Source of the DNA: Mesostigma viride
Taxonomy: Eukaryota; Streptophyta; Mesostigmatophyceae; Mesostigmatales; Mesostigmataceae
DNA length: 52,500 nucleotides
NCBI GenBank assembly: GCA_009746045.1
Contig: RPFO01000436.1
Coordinates: 492,501 to 545,000, forward strand
Direction of reading: 5' to 3'
Shown: piece after piece, positions 21,301-40,368 of the stretch
Numbering within the stretch: position 1 is the stretch's first letter
How the letters are laid out: each line of letters opens with the position of its first letter
The notes under the pieces: generated by a model
Seen by the model: the letters and a program-made list of their open reading frames with translations, nothing else
What the model was told of the DNA's origin: nothing
Databases searched by the model: none
Made by a program: the position numbers and the translations under genes

Positions 21301-21377
21301 TGCTTCGGTAGAAAGGCGGTATGAAGCTTTACCGCCGGACACGTTTCCAGTAAAAGCAGATGCCCAGTGGAACACAT
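9305..21377 (-). CDS. Gene 2: LOG-family (TIGR00730-type) nucleotide phosphoribohydrolase, eight exons
   Basis: LOG enzymes hydrolyse cytokinin riboside 5'-monophosphates to free base and ribose 5-phosphate; relatives were long misnamed lysine decarboxylases. Exons in order: 21377?-21043, 18362-18311, 17606-17513, 16197-16085, 13688-13572, 11789-11723, 10131-10090, 9357-9305. All have AG acceptors and GT donors and every phase agrees, giving about 291 codons. Visible motifs are [21 protein letters not shown] (the first nucleotide-binding glycine motif), [25 protein letters not shown], the diagnostic [20 protein letters not shown] and GTVSPGEL. The order and spacing match, from memory, the plant subgroup of Arabidopsis At1g50575 rather than the short LOG1-8 proteins. 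The substrate of that subgroup is not known to me. The 5' end is uncertain: ATG 21377 is simply the first in-frame ATG of the open frame, and a plastid transit peptide could lie further upstream. A last short exon after 9305 is expected from the family but was not found. Confidence 0.85.
9676..9972. repeat. 29-bp minisatellite in a LOG-gene intron
   Basis: About ten units with the core GTGAGTACAGGTCATGGACA and then TGCTAGCTT, between the exons at 10090 and 9357. The first units vary and the last five are nearly identical, the usual sign of recent expansion at one end. Confidence 0.9.
10187..10292. repeat. 10-bp array GGAAGGGATA just upstream of a LOG-gene acceptor
   Basis: About ten units. 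On the gene's strand (minus) the array is CCTATCCCTT, pure pyrimidine apart from one A per unit, and it lies about 55 bp before the acceptor at 10132. It could act as, or have grown from, the polypyrimidine tract of that acceptor. Confidence 0.9.
11022..11480 (-). repeat. 45-bp array made of copies of a LOG exon end and its donor
   Basis: Ten units at exact 45-bp spacing (11041, 11086 and so on to 11446). On the minus strand each contains CAATGGCTGCTATCACGGGT, matching the end of the exon at 11723 (GATGGCTGCTATAACG) followed by the donor GTGAGT. The unit nearest the exon (to about 11480) also holds a decayed copy of the exon's earlier part (CCCGTCCCCTTCTTATGCC against CCGGTCCCGTTCCTCATGC). 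The array sits in the intron just after that exon, so it is a multiplied splice junction. Confidence 0.85.
11481..11722 (-). repeat. Intron start after the LOG exon at 11723, with imperfect internal repeats
   Basis: Two or three imperfect units of about 90 bp share AACATGATTGCAGG / AACATGATCGCAGG and AGGGGTTGCC. They lie between the real donor and the 45-bp array and contain no coding exon. Confidence 0.5.
11876..13035. repeat. Polypurine (GGGGA)n-type array of about 1.16 kb
   Basis: Mixed GGGGA and GGGA units, with GGGAT units at the left edge. On the LOG gene's strand this is an uninterrupted CCCCT/CCCT pyrimidine tract ending about 90 bp before the acceptor of exon 11789-11723. Long open frames in all phases are composition artefacts. 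Mirror-symmetric polypurine DNA can form triplex (H-DNA), and the G runs can form quadruplexes. Confidence 0.95.
13120..13448. mobile_element. 329-bp pogo/mariner-like MITE in a LOG-gene intron
   Basis: Terminal inverted repeats of about 24 bp start CAGTCGTCCCCGCGTTAAGT on the left and end ACTTAACGCGGGGATGACTG on the right, with one mismatch. TA dinucleotides flank both ends (13118-13119 and 13449-13450), the target duplication of Tc1/mariner/pogo elements. There is no transposase frame. The internal GTTACGGCCCC...GTTAAxxTACG segments repeat the end motif. A decayed relative lies at 26864-26945. Confidence 0.85.
13449..13571 (-). repeat. Repeats of the donor region of the LOG exon at 13688-13572
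   Basis: On the minus strand the intron opens GTGAACCTAATCTGCTAGCT and this is repeated at once (second copy with its own GGTGAACC at about 13550). Further units follow with CTATCTGCTAGCTAAGTACT, so the donor and the first intron bases are multiplied in tandem. Confidence 0.8.
13880..14620 (-). repeat. Four degenerate copies of a LOG exon start inside its upstream intron
   Basis: The exon start reads, on the plus strand, GGCGTCCACGAGCCCATGCT then GGTTGCC. Related segments occur at about 14031-14060, 14168-14200, 14297-14328 and 14588-14617 (for example GGCGGCGTCCACGAGTTTTT), set in units of about 130-290 bp that also share GGGTGCACAAA. None keeps a full open exon, so they look like decayed echoes of the acceptor and exon edge. 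Confidence 0.7.
14917..15320. repeat. 32-bp minisatellite
   Basis: About 13 units with the core CTACCTATTGCTACTGTACT and then ACCTATTTAGAA, very uniform, in the intron between the LOG exons at 16085 and 13688. Its origin is not evident. Confidence 0.9.
16262..16440 (-). pseudogene. Two extra copies of the acceptor and start of LOG exon 16197-16085
   Basis: The used site is CCCAG followed by TGGGCGGCTTCAAGATCGTC. At about 16312-16270 (minus) the same acceptor and about 35 exon bases recur almost unchanged, but the frame reaches a stop soon after ([12 protein letters not shown] then TGA). A third, weaker copy lies at about 16428-16392 (GCGGGTGGCTGGCGGATCGT). Both precede the real acceptor, so they are possible decoy 3' splice sites. 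Confidence 0.85.
17641..17700. repeat. 12-bp array AATCAAGCGGAT
   Basis: Five units of AATCAAGCGGAT with ATTC variants. It lies about 35 bp upstream (minus strand) of the LOG acceptor at 17607, once more directly before an acceptor. Confidence 0.85.
17803..17990. repeat. 32-bp minisatellite
   Basis: Six nearly identical units with the core TACGTGACTAACTGGCCCAA, in the intron between the LOG exons at 18311 and 17606. Confidence 0.9.
18200..18275 (-). repeat. Two copies of the donor of LOG exon 18362-18311
   Basis: The used junction reads CGGGATGTGAGTCTTTTGG on the minus strand. Within the next 110 bp of intron come ACGGGATGCGAGTCCTGTGG (about 18273-18253) and CCGGATGTGAGTCTTCTTAG (about 18219-18200). 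The second keeps a usable GTGAGT. Confidence 0.8.
18371..18440 (-). repeat. Short repeats before the LOG acceptor at 18363
   Basis: Three imperfect units of GTGCCACCTGT on the minus strand (GACAGGTGGC, TACAGGTGGC and GACAGGTGGC on plus) come directly before the acceptor. They give a C/T-rich stretch that may support the splice site. Confidence 0.6.
18540..18700. repeat. Repeats of CAGATTTATTACATTTGTCT
   Basis: A unit holding GATTTATTACATTTGTCTTA and GCAACAGATAAGAGCA recurs about three times (from about 18499), and a longer unit with ACAGTGTCATGGCCTGCCTT occurs twice, all within the first large LOG intron. Confidence 0.75.
18810..19050. repeat. 20-bp minisatellite TACCGATACAGTTCCGCTAA
   Basis: About 12 head-to-tail 20-bp units with no spacer between them, in the LOG intron between 21043 and 18362. 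Two units read CGGTTACA or CGTTACA. There is no unique spacer, so it is not a CRISPR array. Confidence 0.95.
19424..19872. repeat. About 65-75 bp minisatellite
   Basis: Seven units sharing CATCCCTAGTTAACATACAC and CATAAGCGTGCAGAA, then CAAGCCATCGCTGG. Length differs by gain or loss of an internal CATAATCAC step. It lies in the same LOG intron. Confidence 0.9.
20060..20235. repeat. 20-bp imperfect repeats around AACAGTAATAGGAATAGCAC
   Basis: Roughly eight imperfect units. Further on (20470-20650) three units of about 60 bp share GGAAACTATGATTCCCC and TACGAAAGAAAAGAAC. Between them, at about 20437-20463, lies a fragment of the Penelope-like terminus (TATCAAGGAGACAACCAGCG). All are intronic to the LOG gene. 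Confidence 0.75.
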
Positions 21378-21918
21378 CCTGGATAGGCGATTGGCCCCTT
21401 AGGCTTGGCCTCGGGTTAGTGAATAGCGGCGTGTCGAGCATGAGCATTTCATTTTGCCACTGGTTTACATCCGGCCAGCCATTTAACCTGAAGTACGCCG
21501 ATCTCGTTCGAATCTAGCATGAAATCATGGCTTCATTGAAGAGCCTCTGGTGTGTGGTGAGCTTACCCCGCGGGATTAAGTTCGAGTTCCCGTTATCTGC
21601 CATCCTCCTGCGGTCCTTGCCATCCTGGATACTTATAATGAGTGATGGTCGCCAGCAAGCAATTAGCAGTACATACATAGGGCTTTCCTCTCGCCGTCTT
21701 CAGAGTTCACTCAGTTGAGTCAGTTCAGAAATCCAACTTGCGCGCACTCCGTGGATTTTATTCTGGCGCTGTTTAGCTGAGACGCCCCCCCCTTCTTTTT
21801 CCGGGTAAATGGGTACTTTTATTAAGTATTAACCAATGGGAATATGGTGAAGGGGTACCACGTATCGACCAGCTGGTTTACCGCTCCCCCCTTCTCTGCT
21901 GCCCATGCAGTTGAACTG
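21378..21918. other. Region upstream of the first recognised LOG exon
   Basis: No exon is convincing. A 5' exon or transit-peptide coding sequence for the LOG gene may lie here or beyond the (TTG)n array, but I see no acceptor/donor pair that extends the frame with recognisable sequence. Confidence 0.3.
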
Positions 21919-23664
<1,746 letters not shown>

Positions 23665-23929
23665 GTTGATTTGGACTGCGTTATCATCGATCGATTGAAT
23701 GTTGTTTTTTATTATGTTTTAATTACGTTTTCAGGAGTCAGGGACTACACATTTGGGATGTTAGCAAGCACTACCGGTCCGGCCGGCAACCTGCCGGAGG
23801 AACGCGGACGATGGCAAACACTAAATGTACAGAGTGGACCAGTCCGGCCGGCGGCCTGCCGGGACGCAAGTTTTATTTCAAGACCAGTAGTTCTTGTTCA
23901 TTACGCCCGAGAACATCACCTGCACAATA

Positions 23930-24690
23930 TACGGTGTGCGCCCTATTTATTCCCGTTTTCTCGTCGCCCCTTGCGTTGGGGCACCTCCTCCCTATTATCC
24001 GACGGCTCCAAATCCTCCTGGCGCGCCGTAGCAAGGTCCATGTAGCCGCATGTGCGGTACTACAGGCGATTCGACAGCATGCAGCATGCAGCATGTCGGG
24101 CCACTGGACTGGGCTATTCGGCTACCACTATGCGGTTTTTCGGCTACCACTATGCGGTTTTCGGCTACCACTATGCGGTTTTTCGGCTACCACTATGCGG
24201 TTTTTCGGCTACCACTTTGCGGTTCTCGGGTGTACCTGTCCGTCTGTCCGTCGGATTCACCCATCTGACGGTCGTAAATCGTTGGGAGAGTAAACGAGCG
24301 GAATAGGGTTGCGTTGTTGTTGATGTTGTGGTTGTTGTTGTTGTTGTTGTTGTTGTTGTCCGCCCCCGCCCACCTCCGGTGGCTTGCGCCACCTTTACCC
24401 CAGTCAACCCGTCGCCCCTCGGGTTGGGGACAACGCCTCCACCATCCGACGGCCCCAATCCCTCGCGTCGCGTCTACATGTATGTGGTTTTTCGGCTACC
24501 ACTATGCGGTTTTCGGCTACCACTATGCGGTTTTCGGCTACCACTTTGCGGTTTTCGGCTACCACTTTGTGGTTTTTCGGCTACCACTTTGCGGTTCTCG
24601 GGTGTACCTGTCCGTCTGTCCGTCGGATTCACCCATCTGACGGTCGTAAAACGTTGGGAGAGTAAACGAGCGGAATAGGGTTGCGTTGCT
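23930..24690. repeat. Large tandem duplication carrying short GGCTACCACTATGCGGTTTT repeats
   Basis: Two copies of a unit of about 370 bp. Each has a CGTCGCCCCT...GGGG...CCGACGG segment, five or six 21-bp units of GGCTACCACTATGCGGTTTT, then CGGGTGTACCTGTCCGTCTG up to GAGCGGAATAGGGTTGCGTT, followed by a short (GTT)n run. The large unit may be related to the (TTG)n array next to it. Confidence 0.85.
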
Positions 24691-24972
24691 GTTGTTGTGT
24701 CCCACGCCGGCCATGGGCAGCATGGAATCTATAGTGGCCGAGGGAGTTGTTGTATTAGTTGTTGTGTCCCACGCCGCCCATCAATGCAGTACACCGCCAG
24801 CCCCACGTTTAAGATTCTCAGGTTTGAGATCATGAGCCCCTGGATTTTGAAATTTCAGGGTTAAGATCGCAGGGCTGGTTTTGGGCAAAAGATCTTAAAG
24901 TAGGTACAAATGGCTGGGGCATCAGTGGTATGCGATAGAGACTATGTGTACTCAGGTATACCGCATCAGGTT
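24691..24972. other. Unassigned spacer
   Basis: Short repeats of GTTGTTGTGTCCCACGCCG occur twice. No gene or element is recognised before the Penelope-like terminus at 24973. Confidence 0.4.
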
Positions 24973-26860
24973 TATCAAAGAGACAACCAGCGCAGGCCAG
25001 AAATCGGGAGAATCCGGACCATGGTAGCTCGAGCCTGCCGTTATCTTTTCCGCGTTTTCGAGTCGTTCAGGATGATGAAGATGAATGGTGATGGAAATGT
25101 GTATCCTTGTGCATTGAAATTATGGCTGGCTTACGTGTGGAGCGACTAGATGACCTAGACGGTGGGGCCGGAAACAGCATGCTTGATCAGGGCGTGTGTT
25201 TCTAGCCTAACTGGCCGGGAGTGTCTAGTGGTGAGCACCATTGCTGCGATCGCTCTCCCACCATTTACGAGGAAATACCCGCAAATGGAAAACCACTGAA
25301 AAGGTCTAGCTAGTCAGTCATCACGTTAGCCATGCCATGATTCCAAACGTCCAAGAACTGCACACGGTGCAAAGGCAAAAAGCCGGAGGACAGCACTTTC
25401 AAATGTGCGGCGGGAACCAAAAGCCCGCGGATGCCAGAAAACATCGTGTTGCGGCAGCGACGCGACGATGTGGACAACGAATCCAGTGCCAAGCTCGGAA
25501 CGGCCGCAAAGGAGATCTGGCATCACAGGGTTCAGATGTGCGGAGATACTATGCGATCCAGCCGGTCCACGACCTGTTTGTAGAGCTTGTGCCAAGGGGC
25601 AGCACCGAACAGATGTGGGTGACGTTGCAAAAAACATCGGACTTGACGGAGCATAATGGCTCGGTCATAGTCTTTGACCAGTAAACGCTGCAAGAGTTCA
25701 ACAAGAGTCGTGATGAAATCAACACGATAAGAACAAAGACGGGAAAAACGATGTAACTGAGAAAGAACAACACCATATTTTGCTGTGTGGGAAAGGAGAC
25801 TGTGAATATCGGGGTAACGAATAAAAGGAATTTGCTGGTATTTAGGATCCTTGCGCTTATCATAGACAGCCGTACGCCAGCCCTTCTTGTTATGGGTAAT
25901 GTTAAGATCGAGGTAATTGCAATGAGTATCCTCCGACGTGAGCTTTAATGTGAGGGACGCTTGCGGGTAGATGCCAGGCAGACCAGCGGTGATATACAAA
26001 TGGGTTGCGAAATCAGGGTTGTCGAAAGCGATGACATCATCAATGTATCGACATGTATGGATAAAACGCCTGATGAGAACATCATCGTTTGAGGCAATGA
26101 GATTCTCCATGAATGCAAGCTCATAAGTGTATAGATAGAGGTTTGCAAGGAGCCCGGCACAGTTAGTGCCCATAGGGATGCCGATAGCTTGTTGGTATAC
26201 ATTGCCCGCAAAACAGATGAAGGTGTTATCAACAAGATAAGAGATCCAATGGACAAGGTCAGCCTTCGTGATAATATAATTATAACCATCCCGCACGATA
26301 GCACCTGCCGCGATCCCTGAGAGCCACGTTGCCGTGGGCTTGGTCTGAGAAACACGCACGTGCAGGTGGTTGCGCCCGTGAGGCCTACGTGCATACAGAC
26401 GAGTAAGGAGGCTATCTAAACGAGCTTTCAAATCGTGCAAATCTAGTGTGGTATATAGAGTGGTGAAATCATAGGTGGCTATGGGCATAGGTATACGTTT
26501 CTCTGCTGCTGTCTTAGAACGGCTAAGGGCGGCAAGGCGTAGGCGTACTTGGGCTGAGTCTATGACCGACGATCCAACTACCAGCGCATTCATACCCGGC
26601 ATTCGACAGCACCTCCACCCATAATGCATTGGCTTCGGGGAGAAGAGCATTCAAAGCATGGCAGATGAGTTTCGAGAGAGGCATCAGTTTCAGGTTTATG
26701 ATCCTACCGCTCTCAACTTTAAGATCGCCAACCCTGGATTTGATTTTAGGTTTAAGATCGCACTGGCAGCCCTGGGTTGGCCGGACCCCAATCTTAAACA
26801 TGGGGTTGGCGGTGTGTGTATGCGCCTGTGCGGCCGGCGGCGTGGGCAACCGGCAACCGC
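24973..26860 (-). mobile_element. Penelope-like retroelement, most complete copy
   Basis: The 3' end is at 24973 (TATCAAAGAGACAACCAGCG on plus). About 560 bp of 3' region is shared with the copies at 6905-7792 and, at its very end, 44169-44303. The reverse transcriptase occupies 25532-26650, with more N-terminal sequence in another frame up to about 26849. No GIY-YIG endonuclease could be recognised. The 5' edge abuts the remnant of a pogo-like MITE. Confidence 0.8.
25532..26650 (-). CDS. Reverse transcriptase of the Penelope-like element
   Basis: About 372 residues. Visible reverse-transcriptase blocks in order are TYDFTTLYTTLDLHDL (first catalytic Asp), GIPMGTNCAGLLANLYLYTY, then RYIDDVIAFDN (the catalytic YxDD box, intact) and a later CNYLDLNIT. 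The C-terminal part, YGVVLSQLHRFSRLCS and onward, matches the truncated copies at 6.9-8.7 kb. The GIPMGTNCA type with the later ISQL-like segment is, as I recall, seen in Penelope-like and related retroelements of animals and algae. The group is inferred without a search. The family-like N-terminal part (ALNALLPEANALWVEVL and SWIVG) lies in the other frame at 26523-26849, so a frameshift near 26570-26580 breaks the protein. It makes cDNA from element RNA; this copy is probably inactive. Confidence 0.8.
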   Translation of the reverse strand: MLFSPKPMHYGWRCCRMPGMNALVVGSSVIDSAQVRLRLAALSRSKTAAEKRIPMPIATYDFTTLYTTLDLHDLKARLDSLLTRLYARRPHGRNHLHVRVSQTKPTATWLSGIAAGAIVRDGYNYIITKADLVHWISYLVDNTFICFAGNVYQQAIGIPMGTNCAGLLANLYLYTYELAFMENLIASNDDVLIRRFIHTCRYIDDVIAFDNPDFATHLYITAGLPGIYPQASLTLKLTSEDTHCNYLDLNITHNKKGWRTAVYDKRKDPKYQQIPFIRYPDIHSLLSHTAKYGVVLSQLHRFSRLCSYRVDFITTLVELLQRLLVKDYDRAIMLRQVRCFLQRHPHLFGAAPWHKLYKQVVDRLDRIVSPHI

Positions 26861-26863
26861 TAA

Positions 26864-26945
26864 AGGTTACGTCCCCCCTTTACGTTGCGCCCCCGCGCTG
26901 AGTTACGACGCTGAGAATTTGGCGGCGATCGTACAGTAACGCGGG
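26864..26945. mobile_element. Remnant of the pogo-like MITE
   Basis: GAGTTACGACGCTGAGAATT and GGCGGCGATCGTACAGTAAC, then GCGGGTATGAT, match the right end of the MITE at 13120-13448 with changes. Confidence 0.6.
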
Positions 26946-29107
26946 TATGATACCTGCGATTTTCAATGGCTGAAGTCTGGCTTTATGCTGGTTAGCGGTT
27001 ACGCAGCTTTGTCGCCTACAAGTTATAACTAGCTACGCAGCCAGCCCCGCGTCTCAGTAATCTCTGCTGCCCAAGTGGCCAGCGCCCATGCGCGGCGTGG
27101 GCAACAACAACAACTCTCAGTATAAGATACTGTTGGCGTAATGTTGGATAAGTATCAGATACTGTTGGCGGCATTAATTAATTTTGGCGAATTATTTAAT
27201 TTTTTGCGTTGGGAGTATCGGGTTTTGGCCACTGTCGTGATGGACCATTCCTGGAATGTGACATTCAGATTCTGAGTGCCCTCATCGAGATCTATCGATT
27301 GCACCACTAAAACCTTTCGGGGAAATGGGTATATTTTATTAGCCAAATATGGACCAAAGAGGTGAGAGGGGAAATGAGTATCAGCGAATCCTAAATGAAA
27401 GTGGTCACACACTGGATTGCACCACTAAAACTTTTGTTTGGACCCCCGAACGTCCTACTTCTGTCCGTCTACTTCTTACGGTCTGTCTGGACTTTGGCCC
27501 ATTTGATGCTAAGGGCCCAGCTTACAGCCATTTTCTCGCCTGTCTTGTAGGCCCACTATCACCCAACTGAAAACGGACTTTCCAGTATCTAATAATGATC
27601 CAGGATCTTCTCGCGGAGATCTGTCGATTGCGCTACTCAAAATCAAAATCGAACTTTATTTTTGAGCCCCAGTCTACGATAGTAGACCGGTTTCCCGCCA
27701 ACTTTTCAATTCTATTCTGTCGGGCTACCGTATCAAAGAGACAACCGTATATTCATGGCGTGGGATCCGACTGATCTGAACTGAAGTGAACGCAGCCCGG
27801 ATAGACTACGTACTTGATTTCAGTATCTCGCAACCAGAATCGTCCGCGATTCCTGTTCCGGGGGATGAGTTTTTGACTCATAAGTCACGAGGTGGTCGCA
27901 ACTTGGTAACCATTTATCCATTTGTTAATCAAAATACCCATTAACCGGAAGTTTTTAACTCGAAATATGAGTTTATAAAAATCTGAGGATTACAGACCCC
28001 CGGTCAGAGCTGCAGAAGGACGGTACCCGCCGCTGCGTGGCTCCAGAGCCAAGGGTTTGCTGCATGCAGGCCTCTCGCTGACGGAGCTCATGCCGATTAT
28101 CTGGCATGTGCGATTACCATATCTCCCGCGTTGGTGCTATTCGCTAGTGCGTACTTCGGGTATCTTGGTAGCCCGTTCCAGCAATGCCGGCAAAGACTCC
28201 GAGATAGCTGGAAACCCGTTTCATTGATCTTATTGATTCTCAGAATCTTCAGAGCCACATATCAAGGCCAATGGAAGTGAAAATCACAACGTGGGAAGCA
28301 GTGAGAAATCTAGGGCGTCAGCACATAAACGCTTGTCGCAACCACAACCCAGCCAGCTCACCCAACCCCCGGCAACATCCGTAGCCCTATCTCGTGGCGC
28401 ACGTTATTGGGACGGTGCGTGAACTGCCAAGTGCTGCATGCGGATTTCCTCGGATTTTCTCCCGCGACTGCAATTGGCAACGCCAGGCCGCGCGATGCCC
28501 AGATGTCGTGGCCAAAAACGAAGCGAGTGCACGCTCGATCGCATCGAGGGAATCCAGGTTGCAATCAGGCACAAAATCCCACATGGCATGGATTTCCGGA
28601 GAATGTGATTCCTTTGGGCTCTGGAGAAGCCATTGTCTCATGTCATTTATGTCGATTAGACAGGGAAAGGTATTTTCTTTGTGCCGTCCGCATTATGGCG
28701 GAATATGGTGAGCTGTTTGGCTCTTGACAGGGTTTTGCGAAGTGCACGTTCCTCGCCGTCTCTAGCGTGCCCGTATAAAATCTTACCCAAATTACGAGGC
28801 TTTGACGCGAGAACTGCAAATAGATGCTGTATATGGATATTATCTCGTGGTGCCAACAGAGCCCTGCCAACCTTCTGTGACGACCTTGCATGCTGATCTA
28901 ACGGCGAAAAGGTACGAGCCCGTGGATTTGCACGCATTATGCGGTGGCGCGAACTACATCACATACCCTAACCGCGGAGCTAAGTAGGCAGAAAATAGTG
29001 ATCGACATTTTTTTGCTGTCCCTTGTCGAAATCTCCCCTACCCCCCCCCCCCCCCCTTATATTTTACTGCCTTCCCCTTTCTGTTTATCTCGTTTTATAT
29101 ATGCAGC
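26946..29107. other. Intergenic DNA upstream of the polyQ gene
   Basis: Two related segments, GATTGCACCACTAAAAC (27297 and 27415) and a weaker GATTGCGCTACTC (27625), suggest an old repeat. A short Penelope-like terminal motif, TATCAAAGAGACAACC, lies at 27732-27747 with no body attached. Frames at 28387-28727 are open on both strands but have no recognisable domain. A C run (29040-29055) and a pyrimidine-rich tract lead to ATATATGCAG at 29098-29107, a good acceptor, so a 5' leader exon may begin at 29108. Confidence 0.4.
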
Positions 29108-29138
29108 TGATGATGGACACAATGTCCTGGTGAGATCA

Positions 29139-29193
29139 TGACTCGGAGGGTGACAATTCATAAACTCGGCGGAGCGTGAGCTCAAATGTCGTT

Positions 29194-29197
<4 letters not shown>
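29139..29197 (+). promoter_or_regulatory. Two short upstream ORFs before the polyQ gene start
   Basis: ATG at 29139 opens a 14-codon frame ending at 29180. A second ATG at 29186 gives three codons and a TGA (29195-29197) that overlaps the main ATG at 29194 (ATGA). Overlap of this kind favours reinitiation and could dampen translation. It depends on transcription starting upstream of 29139, which is not shown. Confidence 0.4.
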
Positions 29198-38281
<9,084 letters not shown>

Positions 38282-39868
38282 AAGGAGCCTCCGGACTACT
38301 CATGGCGGGGAATGGGGCGGTGGTGAACAAAACACAGCAACGCGAGCCAAAGGATACCCCCCCCACAGGTTTCCCCCTTTTTTTTGAAGTTTCTTCTGGC
38401 GTTCTTCAGGCCCCAGGGAAGCCTGGGACGCATCCTTCCACAATGTCCTGCGACAATGTCCCTGCAACGAGATCAGTTTGTCCCAGAGCAATCTCGATCA
38501 AAATGTTTTGGCGTCGTCTACACTGATTGCACCAAGCTGTCGCCGCATGTGACCATTGTTTTTTACCGGACGAGCAACGACTGGCGAGGGGTGAGGGTTG
38601 GGGGAACGCACACGCCACCCCTTCAGAGCACGGCGAGAGTGCGAGACACACCTTGCATTTTCACCCTCCCAGGTTGCCCACAGGTACCGTGTCCAGTGGT
38701 ACGTCGCGACGACATTTGTCCTTTTTCCAGTTTGGAGCTGGCTTTTCTGAGGGTGCACAGCAGGGGCGGCATGGCAGCGCCCCTTCCTGTGCTGAAAAGC
38801 GACAGCAAAGCAATTCACGGCGGTGCAAGGTGGGCGGTGGCACAGCAGCGATGTCATCGCCCATGGACCCCAACATGGCATATTTTTGGCATGCCGCAGC
38901 TCTGTCACTGATCTGGTTGCTATCAGTGGCAGATCTGCGAAGAGCCCCCGTATGTCGCACCAGTTTCCCTCCTTGCAGCTTGGAGCAGGGGAGACTCGTG
39001 GGCCGCAGCTATTAGGCTTATAGGCTTATTCCTGGCAAAGCAGTGGTGGGGTCCCTGGGAGGAGAAGGATTGTTTCACAAATCCGCCTGCTATGGCAATG
39101 CTATTTTGTACTTGCATGCATGTGATTGCATGCTGAGTACGTATGCAACTCTGGTATTGCAAAGCTGGCATTGCTTGACACAGCGCGGGGCATTAGGGGA
39201 GCGATTCCGCTCCGTTGTCGTGGTCTGGGCCGAGGGCCATATAATAGTTACCAAGTATGTGTTTAGACCGAGGGCCTTATAATAATTAGTACATGTTTAT
39301 ATGGCTTCACCTGGCCACTGTAACTGATGGATTCGCTAGGATTGGGGTATGTCCTCAAGGTTGTGGCAGATTTGCGCCGCTTGTGAGATATGATCTGAGT
39401 AATTGTGTGGGGTTTGTTACCCTTGATGTCTGCAGTCAATCAGGTTATCGTAGCAACTGAGGCATAATTCGTCTCTTTGATACGAAGTTGCTATCCTATG
39501 GAGTCGAGATGGATTTTGATGGTGGTATAGACATTTTTCTGGGCTTGGATGCCCGAGGCTTGGATGCCCGAGAGGAATGAGAGAGGAATGAGACAGCTGC
39601 TGTGTTCAGCAGGGTGTGTGGTCTTGGATATGGTAGGTCCAGGAAACGGCATTTCATGGCAGTATGCCCTTTTGCATTGCTGAGTTGGGCCCACACCCTC
39701 GCTGAACAGCTTGTACATGTTGAGTGTGTTAAGAACGAAATGCGGTAACTGCCGTGACGCAAACCCCTGGAGACCTGTGCAATTCATGCATGCACGACTG
39801 TGGGTGCTGGGTTGTTAGCGAGGACCTGGGTGATGGTTGATTAATGGGTTAAGTAACCTGTGTTTTTA
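38282..39868. other. Downstream of the polyQ gene, no supported gene
   Basis: Probably 3' untranslated sequence at first. Open frames at 38384-39015 exist on both strands but show no domain. A lone Penelope-like end motif (GTCTCTTTGATAC) lies at 39471-39483. The direct repeat GGCTTGGATGCCCGAG occurs twice at 39542-39571. Confidence 0.4.
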
Positions 39869-39940
39869 AATGCGATATTAGTTAATTAGTTAAACATGTG
39901 CTGCCGTTGGGGAGTCACGTAGTCTTGACCCCAATGGAAT
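39869..39940 (-). mobile_element. 3' end of an L1-like element
   Basis: On plus, TTAGTTAATTAGTTAAACAT then GTGCTGCCGTTGGGGAGTCA and GACCCCAATGG: the TTAA-type tail, hairpin and CCCCGATGG segment seen at 43089 and 45400, diverged. Confidence 0.65.
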
Positions 39941-39952
39941 GCGATGTATTGC

Positions 39953-40235
39953 GATTAATTAATTAATTTGGAACATAACTCCGTTGGGAGTGTATGTAGC
40001 ACATATCCCAGAGAAAGGGCATATTAATACATTCTAAGCTACTTCCTGCAAGTGTGGGAATGTAAACAACACTTGCTCTAGGTGCACCAAGGGCACCTGC
40101 ACCACCACGAACTATCAAGCTCAACCCAGCTAAGGGGAGCCTGTCATGGGGGGGGGAGATCACCATGGCCAAAGAGGTAGAGCGTGGCGTCTCAGCAGAG
40201 AGTATCTCTCTGCGTGGGCACCCCCCCATAGCATG
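39953..40235 (-). mobile_element. 3' region of the ORF1-only L1-like family, diverged copy
   Basis: TTAATTAATTAATTTGGAAC and ACTCCGTTGGGAGTGTATGT, then CATATCCCAGAGAAAGGGCA and TGCACCAAGGGCACCTGCAC, match the 3' regions at 43800 and 46893. No ORF1 remains. Confidence 0.7.
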
Positions 40236-40368
40236 TCATGTCCGCCACGTACAGCTAGTTGGTCCCGGAATGTGCGTAGTCGATCCCTTGCAGCAAGTTT
40301 CCATGCTTTGAATCGGAACCACCTAGATTTCAGGCTTGCACGCTGGCTGTCCCTTGATTGATACATTG

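Noticed and set aside
28387-28727. Overlapping open frames of about 60-106 codons on both strands upstream of the polyQ gene
   Set aside because: Both strands are open, no known domain is visible and no clear splice sites frame them. The plus frame has two C-x-x-C-like pairs, but too irregular to call a zinc finger.
38384-39015. Open frames downstream of the polyQ gene on both strands
   Set aside because: They overlap in four frames, with no domain, no repeat-free similarity to anything I recognise, and they begin directly after the gene's stop.
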